Origin: Chrysopilus asiliformis
Taxonomy: Eukaryota; Arthropoda; Insecta; Diptera; Rhagionidae
Length of the DNA: 64,000 bases
Assembly (NCBI GenBank): GCA_964034945.1
Contig: OZ035960.1
Span: 68,778,994-68,842,993 of the forward strand
Reading direction: 5' to 3'
Positions 1-9,389 of the stretch are shown here, piece after piece. The position numbers and the translations under genes were made by a program. The notes beneath the pieces were generated by a model that saw only the letters and a program-made list of their open reading frames with translations, searched no databases and was not told the DNA's origin. The number at the start of each line of letters is the position of its first letter. Positions within the stretch are counted from its first letter, which is position 1.

Positions 1-1040
1 GGAAAAAAATCTATTCTGGGAGTTTTTGGGGTCGCTGAATCCGAATCTGTCATTAAAAAGTCAGTAAGGATAACCGAAGGTCCTGTAAGGATAACGTGAT
101 TATCCTTTTCTCCAAATTTTCCGGAAAAAAATCTATCCTGGGGGTTTTTGGGGTCGCTGAATCCGAATCTGTCATTAAAAAGTCTGTAAGGATAACGGAA
201 GGTCCTGTAAGGATAACGTGATTATCCTTTTCTCCAAATTTTCCGGAAAAAAATCTATTCTGGGAGTTTTTGAAGTCGCTGAATCCGAATCTGTCGCTAA
301 AAAGTCTGTAAGAATAACGAAAGGTCCTGTAAGGATAACGTGATTATCCTTTTCTCCAAATTTTCCGGAAAAAAATCTATTCTGGGGGTTTTTGAGGTCG
401 CTAAATCCGAATCTGCCATTAAAAAGTCTGTAAGGATAACGGAAGGTCCTGTTAGGATAACGTGATTATCCCTTTCTCCAAATTTTCCGGAAAAAATCTA
501 TTCTGGGGGTTTTTGGGGTCGCTGAATCCGAATCTGTCATTAAAAAGTCTGTAAGGATAACGGAAGGTCCTGTAAGGATAACGTGATTATCCTTTTCTCC
601 AAATTTTCCGGAAAAAAATCTATTCTGGGAGTTTTTGGGGTCGCTGAATCCGAATCTGTCATTAAAAAGTCAGTAAGGATAACCGAAGGTCCTGTAAGGA
701 TAACGTGATTATCCTTTTCTCCAAATTTTCCGGAAAAAAATCTATCCTGGGGGTTTTTGGGGTCGCTGAATCCGAATCTGTCATTAAAAAGTCTGTAAGG
801 ATAACGGAAGGTCCTGTAAGGATAACGTGATTATCCTTTTCTCCAAATTTTCCGGAAAAAAATCTATTCTGGGAGTTTTTGAAGTCGCTGAATCCGAATC
901 TGTCGCTAAAAAGTCTGTAAGAATAACGAAAGGTCCTGTAAGGATAACGTGATTATCCTTTTCTCCAAATTTTCCGGAAAAAAATCTATTCTGGGGGTTT
1001 TTGAGGTCGCTAAATCCGAATCTGTCATTAAAAAGTCTGT
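1..1040. repeat. 122-bp tandem repeat, 5-monomer higher-order array
   Basis: About 8.5 monomers of 121-122 bp; the marker CCGGAAAAAAATCT recurs at 121, 243, 365, 487, 608, 730, 852 and 974. Each monomer carries GTTTTTGGGGTCGCTGAAT and two GTAAGGATAACG-like words. Monomer variants repeat in order every five units: monomers at 1, 121, 243, 365 and 487 correspond to those at 610, 730, 852 and 974, giving a 609-bp higher-order period. The array ends at the hairpin element at 1105 through a short AT-rich junction with GAAGACTAAAAAG. The same junction occurs in inverse orientation near 35570. The array is cut by the window start. Open frames such as 784-1089 on the minus strand are repeat translations, not genes. 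Confidence 0.95.
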
Positions 1041-1104
1041 AAGGACATCTTAAATGTAAAGCTATATATTCGAAGACTAAAAAGAACAAAATAAAAAAAA
1101 ATAA

Positions 1105-1357
1105 AAAATTTTTTTTTGAAAAAAGCTTTTATTAAAAAAAATGCACTAAAAAGAAAAAAATAATTTTCTGGACGCTGTGTATCACAAATATAAAAGCTTT
1201 TAAAAAGCGAGATATAGCATAAAACAATAAAATAAAAATTTATCTCGCTTTTTAAAAGCTTTTATATTTGTGATACACAGCGTCCAGAAAATTATTTTTT
1301 TCTTTTTAGTGCATTTTTTTTAATAAAAGCTTTTTTTAAGAAAATTTTTTTTTAAAG
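1105..1357. mobile_element. Long-hairpin (foldback) element P1
   Basis: Inverted arms at about 1105-1215 and 1241-1357 surround a loop of roughly 25 bp. Both arms contain GCACTAAAAAGAAAAAAATA, then an arm-specific block that reads CTGGACGCTGTGTATCACAA in the left arm. Outside the motif lie AAGCTTTTATT and runs of A and T. With the adjoining 122-bp array this forms a composite that reappears, inverted, at 35288-36375. No coding capacity is visible, so it must be non-autonomous if mobile. The family is not one I recognise. Confidence 0.85.
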
Positions 1358-1796
1358 TTAATATCACAGAGGTTAGACTAGATTAGTTTATATTTTTTTT
1401 GTATGCTTTAAAATAATTATTTTGGAGTAAAATTGTAAATTTTCCTTAAATTAGGAAGTGGCCACGGAAAGTGTAGGAATCTAGTTAGATTCGTCTTAAG
1501 ATTAAGGATTGTTATTTTTTTTATTATTTGGGCAATACAAGAATTTATATTCTATGAAACAGCAAATTCGCATTGGTTTTTTTTTCCGCTGAATTTTTTT
1601 TTTTAACATTTTCAGAATAGTGATTTTCGTCAACGATTCAGTCTGATGCAGATTACGTGGACAATTTTAAAGTAAAAATTGCTAGCGGCATGTTTATGTG
1701 TTAGTTTTCTTTTTTTTTGGAGAGAGAGTGAATTTTCCGGGACGAAGAACACCAAAATGATCAGATTTCCTAATTAAATAGATTTTGAAACAGGTT
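1358..1796. other. AT-rich spacer, no gene seen
   Basis: This stretch has many poly-T runs, no open frame of useful length, and no inverted or tandem repeat that I could see. It separates two hairpin elements. Confidence 0.6.
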
Positions 1797-2353
1797 TAAA
1801 AAAAATAAAACCGACTTTAAAAAAAAACTGAAAAGAGAAAAAACACTAAAAAGAAAAAAATAATTTCAAACTATGTCCATTAATAGCGTATTTAAAATTC
1901 GGCTTTTTTGGAGTGGCGTTAAATTTACACTAAATAAAATCGTTGTAAAATTTCTATTGTCAAGTTTCGCACAAAATCAGTTTGTACATGGAGACAAAAA
2001 ATAGGATAGATTTCTACAAAAAATAGTAACATATGAGACAGTGGGCTTTTTTATAGCGATTGCTTAAAAATAGGGAATCCAATTTGGGACATAAAAGAAC
2101 TTAGTTTTGGTGCTTCTAAGAGCCGTGTCTATAGTTAATCTGTTTGACAACAAAATTTTCGGAGTCGATCTTAGTTCTTAGTTAGCCTTAAGGGTTAGAA
2201 AGTATGTAATTTATTTTAGTTGCAAATTTAACGCCACTCCAAAAAAGCCGAATTTTAAATACGCTATTAATGGACATAGTTTGAAATTATTTTTTTCTTT
2301 TTAGTGCTTTTTTCTCTTTTCAGTTTTTTTTAAAGTCGGTTTTATTTTTTTAG
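1797..2353. mobile_element. Long-hairpin element P2
   Basis: Inverted arms at about 1797-1927 and 2223-2353 (roughly 130 bp each, nearly perfect) flank a 295-bp spacer without a gene. The arms read AAAACCGACTTTAAAAA, then ACACTAAAAAGAAAAAAATA, then a private block (left arm CTATGTCCATTAATAGCG) ending at GGAGTGGCGTTAAATTT. It shares the CACTAAAAAG motif and the AAACCGACTT shoulder with the elements at 25189 and 28056, but its arm core is different. No target duplication could be called in the AT-rich flanks. Confidence 0.85.
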
Positions 2354-2554
2354 AAATTTTTTTTTTTATTTCGAACGTTTTTAGTTTCAATTTTTAATAT
2401 AGGTAAAATTACAAAGGGTTTGAGGGGATAAGTCCGCAGATGACAAATATATAAAAGAATCTTCCAGATATTACACAATACAATACAAAGAATTTTACTC
2501 GATATCCCAAGCAGGGAGGGGTTTGAAGGGGTAGGTTAACACGGGGGAAATATA

Positions 2555-2997
2555 CAGGGTGGGCCAGAATAGACGCAGGGGTTTGAAGTCTTTATAACTT
2601 TTTTTTAATTTTTATTTTTTTAATTTTGTTTCAGCATTTTGTTAAGAAGACTTGGGCAATTTAAAATGGACCTGTACACAATAGAACAACGAACCGGTGG
2701 GCGGTGGGCTCAATGGCTCTTTTACGGGACATGTTTGGCGGATGCATTATTTCGAAAAGTTGCGATTTCAATTGGCCTCCGCGTTCACCTGATCTAACGA
2801 CTCCAGATTGTTTCCTTTGGGGATATTTGAAAGAAAAAGTGTACGTCAACAAGCCAACAACCATCAGCCAATTGAAAACCAACATTCGCAGTGAAATCAA
2901 GGCCATAACACGAAAGGTTATGGAAAATTTCTTGGAAAGAGCACGGATTTGCGAAGCAGAAAATGGCCACCACTTGCGGGATATAATTACACTTTGA
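2555..2997 (+). pseudogene. Internally deleted Tc1/mariner-like transposase
   Basis: A terminal-repeat-like sequence CAGGGTGGGCCA starts at 2555 after a TA. An ATG at 2666 opens MDLYTIEQRT, resembling the N-terminus of a mariner-like transposase. After a frame-changing internal deletion the frame to the stop at 2997 encodes the C-terminal catalytic part: NWPPRSPDLTTPDCFLWGYL, then KEKVYVNKPTTISQLK and a tail ending NGHHLRDIITL. The WPPRSPDLTP(C)DFFLWGYLK signature is typical of the DDE domain of insect Tc1/mariner-superfamily transposases. The first catalytic Asp region is absent, so the copy is dead. The 3' terminal repeat is missing because another repeat begins at 2998. Confidence 0.85.
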
Positions 2998-3290
2998 AGT
3001 CGAACTTTCCAATCAGATTTTTTAAAATTTATTCCAATCGGATTTTGATGTATGGAAGTTTTATGTAGAATCATATCCTAAATAATTTTTGTTCTTGGAC
3101 TTTTTTGATAAGATGCACCGTTTTTAAGAAATTCGGAAAAAACGTTTTCGTTTGTATGGGGGGTACCCCCCCTAATGGTCCATTTTTGCCCATGAACGAA
3201 CCGGGGTCCAACCAGGAACTTTCCCTACAACTTTCTCTTTGGGATGACTAAAATCGGTCAACCCAGTAAAAAGTTAGGCGTGAACATACA
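2998..3290 (+). repeat. Dispersed CCGTATGG-family repeat, 5'-truncated copy
   Basis: It matches other copies in this window (26706-27246, 25738-26267): TTCCAATCGGATTTTGATGT, TATGTAGAATCATATCCTAA, a GATGCACCGTTTTT word and a CGTTTTCGTTTGTATGGGG block in the same order. It lacks the left end with CCGTATGGTGAT and the right end with the CATACGGGTATAA tail. It abuts the mariner remnant directly. The stretch to 3674 that follows contains no recognised gene; a GGAAGTCGGTTAAAAA word near 3340 also occurs near 29818 and, inverted, near 32055. Confidence 0.8.
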
Positions 3291-3674
3291 TTAAAAAAAA
3301 AAATATTCAGGTGGAATTGAGAACCTTTTCCTTTTTGGAAGTCGGTTAAAAAGGGGTCGCTCGGGTGAAGTTTTCCCGAGAGACGTTTTGGTTCCAGGTT
3401 TTTATCCAGGAAAATGGGTGGGATATGTTTCGAAAAAAAACTTACCGTTTAACCTCATTAGTCTTTCGGTGTAATTTTCAGTTATTTAGTTGATTTCATT
3501 TGAGTTCTTTTTGTTTGTCCGTGTGTTCGTATTAAGGCATACCGCATTATTGTGAGGCGGGCGTGACCTAGAGACATTTCCCATAGACCCAGCTGTTTGA
3601 GCTAGCAGAAAAGGTATGCCGTCTCTACCCCTCGCCGCACCGTTCCCAGTGAAGATAGTGGGTGGCTGCCACGG
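3291..3674. other. Unassigned stretch before the duplicated block
   Basis: I recognise no gene here. It contains the GGAAGTCGGTTAAAAA word shared with the foldback element at 28056 and a moderately GC-rich piece (3535-3670) that has no second copy in the window. Homology to the second duplication unit begins abruptly at 3675 (TCGCATCGCATGGG). Confidence 0.5.
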
Positions 3675-3727
3675 TCGCATCGCATGGGACAGTGTTGAAC
3701 GCAATAACATACATTCCTAACTTTAGT

Positions 3728-3961
3728 ATGTTTCCACCCCCAATCATGGGTCAAGATACTGCACCCAATGATAATCCATCTACTGAGGAATCATCTCAGA
3801 TAGATCCACAAGAAGCTTTAAATCGAATGAAATTATATAAAGATTTAATCGACAAATCGTTCTCTAATTTTACCAAGGAAGGTAAAAAAGCAAGGTGTCT
3901 GTCTCGTAGAGATGGCCAGAAGACGTGGATCCGCCTACAACGATCGCCAATAGATATTTAA
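3728..3961 (+). CDS. Unknown 77-aa open frame, copy 1
   Basis: ATG at 3728 to TAA at 3961. The product is hydrophilic, starts MFPPPIMGQDTAPNDN and contains an acidic then a lysine/arginine-rich segment (KEGKKARCLSRRDGQK). The frame is also open upstream to 3662 without an ATG. It lies 5' of the LTR-like region of the BEL element and stops just before a dispersed repeat. I do not recognise the protein. It could be a gag or host exon fragment or a chance frame. The identical copy at 12691-12924 shows only that it was co-duplicated, not that it is selected. Confidence 0.35.
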   Translation: MFPPPIMGQDTAPNDNPSTEESSQIDPQEALNRMKLYKDLIDKSFSNFTKEGKKARCLSRRDGQKTWIRLQRSPIDI

Positions 3962-3997
3962 GTAAAAAATTTTAGTGAAAAGGAAATTAAGGAAACC

Positions 3998-4232
3998 AAT
4001 CTGGCAATTATTGAAAATCCGTATGGTGATTTAAGTGAACGGCGAACAGTTGTATCAAATCTCCAGTTTGAAGTCAAACTTTCTAATCAGATTTTTTTTA
4101 AATTTATTCCAATCGGAGTTTGATGTATGGGAGTTTTATGTAGAATCATATCCTAAATAACTTTTGTTCTTGCACTTTTTTGATTAGATGCACCGTTTTT
4201 GAGATATTCGGTTTCACCATACGGGTATAATA
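3998..4232 (+). repeat. CCGTATGG-family repeat, internally deleted copy
   Basis: It begins with CAATCTGGCAATTATTGAAA and ATCCGTATGGTG, and ends with CACCATACGGGTATAA, so the CCGTATGG ends are inverted. Compared with the copy at 26706-27246 it jumps from GAGATATTCG directly to the 3' end, losing about 300 bp including the GACGGACAGACAGACGG microsatellite. The duplicate is at 12961-13195. Confidence 0.8.
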
Positions 4233-4288
4233 ATTTTATTTATAATTGGTTTATGATAAGAGAAGTATGAAATAAATATACATACAGT

Positions 4289-4883
4289 GTTCAAACGCTC
4301 CCATTTCTAGTCTTTCGATCAAGTTAGTTATATACATATATAATGACGAAGGTTTTAAATTTTATTACTATTTCATCGATTCTACTACTATTTTTCGGCC
4401 GATTTACTACGATTTCGAAAATCAAAAGTCACAACCCTGAACAGAACTTTAATGCTGGGAGCGAAATATCGTTCTCAGTAGTAAAATGCATACTTACATG
4501 TGTGTGGGCATCATACCAAAAAGCCATCGCTCGAGGCTTTCATTCATTTTTATGCGAGACCCACAAACCGATTTGAACAAGAAGCGAAAACTTAAATAGA
4601 AATCATTTTCGTTCCCAAGAACGAGAGTCGAAAACCACAGCAAACGCTTTTGCCGTTAAGAGCGAAAAGAACGAAATAACATGACATTCAAAACAACAGA
4701 TTCAATACACACAAAGGAGGAGCATAAAAAGAGTATAAATGTGAAATCTGTACTGCAAGCAGCAAACACAGCATAACAGCGGAGTAAACATTTTGATTTT
4801 GCTTTTTAAAAACATAATTGCACATAGTTTAACATAACAAAATACCCTATACAATGCTTTAATGTAGCCCTCATCTTATAACA
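4289..4883 (+). repeat. Putative BEL LTR or leader region, copy 1
   Basis: This non-coding block lies immediately upstream of gag and has promoter-like features: a TATA box (TATAAAT at 4734-4740) about 150 bp before the gag region and an AGCATAAAAAGAG stretch next to it. It starts near TGTTCAAACG and ends near TTATAACA, but I could not confirm LTR ends because no second LTR of this element is visible in the window. The open frame at 4343-4576 inside it has no recognisable product. Confidence 0.4.
4734..4740 (+). promoter_or_regulatory. TATA box of the BEL element, copy 1
   Basis: TATAAAT in the context GAGTATAAATGTG, upstream of the gag-homologous frames. The position fits an LTR promoter. 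The identical box in the duplicate is at 13697-13703. Confidence 0.45.
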
Positions 4884-4935
4884 CAGGTTTTGTTCAGATA
4901 TCACCACAAACTATCGAGTTTCATCGATTGCAAAT

Positions 4936-6070
4936 TTGTTATCATGGCAGCAAGCCGATTTTCTAGTTTGTACCCCCATTACCAAAATCCAAGACGTATC
5001 CACGTCAAAACGGACAGAAATTTCCTTAAAAAACCGTCTGACAATCATCAATTCTCATTGGGAAGAAATATCGTCGATTTACTTGAACGTTCCGTCAACA
5101 TCTGATTCCAATTCGAATGTAGTTCGTTGTACGAAACCGCTCAAAGTAAATATTTCGAACTCAAGGACAAAATCGAAGAATTATTGCCCATATACCAGAG
5201 CAATATACCAAAGCCTAGTCTTTCAATAGAGGCACCACGATCCCCTCTGCCTCAAACAGCTAATCCATTCCCCATGAAACCACTTTCGTTGCCCCCCATC
5301 GAAATTCCAAAGTTCTCGGGAGAATATCATACCTGGCTTTCATTTCATGATCTATTCCGTAGCATGATTCACGAAAACCGCATCCTCTCACCTGTGCATA
5401 AACTTCACTACTTAAAGTCACGACTGTCAGGTGAAGCAGAACGTCTTCTGCAACATTTTCAAATCACCGACTCTAATTACGAGTCCGCTTGGAATACTTT
5501 AGTAAAAAGGTATTCCAATAAGAAATTCATCTACCTACCACCTTAAATCGTCGACCATCTTAAATCGTCTGCTAAAGCAGACAACTATAACAATCGAAAA
5601 TGCAGCCAACATAAAACGATTAATGGACACCACCAACGAATGTCTGCTAACTCTGTCCGGACTGGGCATTGACACATCAACATGGGACCCTCTCAAAGTG
5701 CATATCATCGTACAGCATCTGCCTGCTAATACGCACATGCTATGGGAATCCCGACAACAAGACAACGAGGAATTACCAATGTACCAAGATCTTTATCGGT
5801 TCTTAGAAAAACGATATCGAGCTTTAGAAGCAACCTTATTCGTCACCATTCAAATCAACCAAACATCAACAATCTTTTCATACCGCATCGACACTCGAAT
5901 GTGCTGCCTGTTCTCAACAGCACCGCATCTCACAGTGCCCCAACTTTTTAAAATTATCCATACGACAACGACAAGAACTCGTCAAACAAAATAAATTATG
6001 CTACAATTGTCTTCACCCAAAACATTCGGTAAGCCAATGCACCAGTCAATCAAATTGCCGTACGTGCTAT
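4936..6070 (+). pseudogene. gag: BEL/Pao gag remnant, copy 1
   Basis: Gag-like protein in several frames. The second piece (from about 5127) contains IEIPKFSGEYHTWLSFHDLF and SGEAERLLQHF, hallmarks of the BEL gag domain (DUF1759). The frame at 5623-5850 continues with LTLSGLGIDTSTWDPLKVHI and FLEKRYRALEA. Near 5900-6040 a third frame encodes two cysteine clusters, including CYNCLHPKHSVSQC, a CX2CX4HX4C zinc knuckle. Frameshifts lie near 5110, 5540-5600 and 5850, so the gene is inactive. Gag of this family packages element RNA into particles. The duplicate carries the same breaks. Confidence 0.88.
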
Positions 6071-6083
6071 TAGCGATCAATAA

Positions 6084-8122
6084 GTGCAATCACACCCGTT
6101 TACATTTATCATCATCATTCACACCCGTTTACATTTATCATCATCATCCACAACTTCATCAAATGTTTCGAAAACTAAAACCTCTACCAAATCGGTAAAC
6201 AAGAATCAATCCAACAAACGTTCCAAGTCTCGCGAAAATATAACAACTACCAAGTCGGGTTCCTCGAGCGATTCAAATTCGAATTCGAGTCAATCTCGCG
6301 AAAGCTCTCCACAACCATCAACGGCAACAAACATTCCTTCTCGCGACGTAACAAGTCACACATCGGCAAATCATAACACATGTGTGCTACTAGCAACTGC
6401 CTTGGTCAAAATCAAATCATCAAACGGAACTCACGTTGCACGAGCTCTCATTGACCAAGGGTCACAATCGTGCTTTGTCAGTGAAGCTTTAGTCCAACGT
6501 GCCCGTTTAAAGAAGACCAAACTTAACGTCGATATATCTGGAATAGGAGGGAATGGGTCAATTAAATGCAATCATAAAACAAATTTTACTATACAATCTT
6601 TATTGAAAGAAACCTTTTTCTATAATGTTGACGCCTTAATTTTACCGCGAGTAACGAAAACACTGCCTTCCGCTAAAATCCAAACAACGTGCCTCCACGA
6701 TCTTAAATATCTCCCGTTAGCAGATCCATCATACGCTTATCCGGGCGACATCGACATTATACTGGGTGCGGATGTATACCCCCATATTATGCGACAAAAC
6801 ATAAAATTGAATCGCACTAAATCTTTGATGGCTCAAGACACACAGCTCGGGTGGATATTGTCCGGAAAGGCCAAGATAGACGACAACGACTTTACGAATC
6901 CATCGTCTCACGTATCCATTTTCCACAGTACCACAGAAACTGAATGGAATCTCCGAAAATTCTGGGAATTGGAGGAAGTTGGCGAAAGTCCAAAAATGTC
7001 GGAAGAAGTTGCCCTAGAAAGATTTTATAACTTAGAGAAAAGATTTGCAAACGACACAAATTTTCATACAGAATATTCTAAGGTCATCAACGAGTATATT
7101 GATTCCGACTTCGATTATTATTTACCACATCACGCAGTTATAAAGAATTCCAGCACCACTACCAAATTGCGCGTAGTTTTCGACGCATCTTCCAAAACAT
7201 CCACTGGAATCTCTTTAAACGATTGTTTATTAATAGGACCCCGACTCCAAGACAATTTACAAACAATTTATTACGTTGGCGGTTAAAACGGGTAGCATTT
7301 TCCGCCGACATCGGAAAGATGTACCGGCAAATTAAGATCGCACCCGAACATAAAAAATTTCAAAAATTCTTCTGGAGAAATTCTCCTGAACAACCCATCC
7401 ACACCTATCAATTAACTACTGTCTCTTTTGGAACTCAAGTGCACCTTATTTAGCAATTAAGACCCAGATCGCTAAAGATCAAGCTAACAAGTTCCCTCTC
7501 GCCTCAGCAGTCACACTGACCGATTTTTATGTCGACAATTTGTTGTCAGGCGCAGATACCGTTTCAGAAACTAGCAAACTACAAGATGAACTTTTAAAAA
7601 TGCTTAACTCAGCAGGACTTCCACTTAAAAAATGGTCATCGAACTTTCAAGAAGTCCTCAATCCATTACCATCAGATTTCATCGAAATGCCTGAAACTAT
7701 TTCCATAAATTTTGATACCACTATCAAAACACTAGGAATGCATTGGTACCCCCATACCGACGAGTTTAGTTACCGCGTAGATAGCGACACTGTTTCGGAG
7801 AATCTTACGGAGTTTTACCCGAGTCATTAATCGAAAACGATTTATGGTGGAAAGCACCTAACTGGCTCATCGATTCACGACAATGGCCAAAGGAAACCAA
7901 AATCAACGATACTGATTTAGAAACCAGGTCTCCAAAACTAATTTCTTTAAACGCAACCATCGAACCAATCGAACTTTTCAAATTCTCATCCTACAATAAA
8001 ACAATTCGCGTCACCGCTTATATATTACGTTTCGTACATAACACAAGAATACGACAGCCACAACATACCAAAAAGAGCGGATATCTCTCGTCCGAAGAAA
8101 TAAATTTCGCGACTAATCTTTA
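6084..8122 (+). pseudogene. pol: BEL/Pao pol 5' part (protease, RT), copy 1
   Basis: The frame 6084-7286 starts with a Ser/Thr/Asn-rich linker, then the aspartic protease with ALIDQGSQSCFVSE (active-site Asp, Gly-Ser), then the spacer and RT N-terminus (LRVVFDASSKTSTGISLNDC). A 1-nt deletion near 7265 shifts the frame. RT resumes with FSADIGKMYRQIKIAP and reaches FYVDNLLSG near 7525, where the usual second catalytic Asp of YxDD is Asn. Near 7803 the RT tail is joined in another frame to LIENDLWWKAPNWL, which normally follows RNase H, so the RNase H domain is deleted. This copy has two extra deletions (1 nt near 7435, 6 nt near 7473). It stops at 8122, where a Helitron starts. Confidence 0.9.
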
Positions 8123-8138
8123 TCTATATATATAAAAA

Positions 8139-9224
8139 AAAAACACTTTAAAAAACAAGTTTTATAACCTTATACACTTTCAAAATGCACTAAAAAGTAA
8201 AAAACAAGTTCAAAGTTTCACAAAAAATGTTTTTATAAATTGCGTGTTGTTGTGAAAGTATAAAGTGTGCTGCGTTGCACAGTATGAAACCGCTATTACA
8301 GATTCAAGAGCAAATGCAACGTCACACACTTTATATTTTCACAACAACACGCAATTTATAAAAACATTTTTTGTGAAACTTTGAACTTGTTTTTTACTTT
8401 TTAGTGCATTTTGAAAGTGTATAAGGTTATAAAACTTGTTTTTTAAAGTGTTTTTTTTATTTTATACTTTTTAGTCTTGAATTAGCCTACCAAAAACCTC
8501 CAGAAAAGATCTTTCGCGGAAATTTGAGCAAAAGGAAACTCACGTTATCTTTGCAGGACATTCCGTTATCCTTACAGAATTTTAAATGTCAGAATCGGAT
8601 TCAGCGACCCCGAAAACCCCCTGATGCCAGTTTTTCCCGGGAGAAATGGGAAAAAGGATATTTGCGTTATCCTTACAGGACCTTCCGTTTTGAATTTTGA
8701 AAATCTAACACCGAATTCGTGATCAGCGACCCCGAAAACCCCCTGGTGCCAGTTTTTCCCGGGAAAAATGGGAAAAAGGATATTTGCGTTATCCTTACAG
8801 GACCTTCCGTTTTGAATTTTGAAAATCTAACACCGAATTCGTGATCAGCGACCCCGAAAACCCCCTAATGCAATTTTTTCCCGGAAAAAATGGGAAAAAG
8901 GATATTTGCGTTATCCTTACAGGACCTTCCGTTTTGAATTTTGAAAATCTAACACCGAATTCGTGATCAGCGACCCCGAAAACCCCCTGGTGCCAGTTTT
9001 TCCCGGAAAAAATGGGAAAAAGGATATTTGCGTTATCCTTACAGGACCTTCCATTATCCTTACAAGGATGGAGTAGTAAAAATATTGAACTGTCACCGGA
9101 ACTACGCAAGGTGACAAAATTTCATCTTCCTAGGTTGCATAGTTTCGGAGATATAAGGTTCCAAAGATTCCAGAGAAAGACACATAGTCACGTCGTGCGT
9201 GACACTTCAACTTAATAGAAAGTG
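8139..9224. mobile_element. Composite element: hairpin P3, 122-bp array and tail
   Basis: This 1,086-bp insertion splits the Helitron 5' end. The target word TATAAAAA is present on both sides (8131-8138 and 9225-9232), and the uninterrupted site is seen at 17099 onward, so an 8-bp target duplication is likely (edges uncertain by a few A). The order is: hairpin arms at about 8143-8270 and 8323-8455 containing GCACTAAAAAGTAAAAAACA, about five 122-bp monomers (8476-9060) in the minus orientation, then a tail with AGTAGTAAAAATATTG and an end reading GAAAGTG. The ends are short inverted repeats (CACTTT/AAAGTG). The same order of parts is found at 35288-36375. Confidence 0.78.
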
Positions 9225-9389
9225 TATAAAAATGGATGTTTGTTTGTCTGTCTGTTTGTCTGTCTGTTTGTCTGTCTGTTTGTTTGAGATTACAAAACTC
9301 AAAAACTACTGGACCGATTTTTACGCGGTTTTTTGCAAAATGATCTTCGTTGCCAGGAGCAGGTTTTTAGCTATGTAGATTTTCAAAAT

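Noticed and set aside
1..1040. CRISPR array
   Set aside because: Repeat units are contiguous 122-bp monomers without unique spacers, and the setting is a eukaryotic transposon-rich region.
4289..4883. Confirmed 5' LTR of the BEL element
   Set aside because: No second LTR or clear primer-binding site was found, so it is kept only as a putative LTR or leader.
6729..6926. 65-aa minus-strand frame, repeated at 15692-15889
   Set aside because: Antisense shadow of the BEL protease and RT region.
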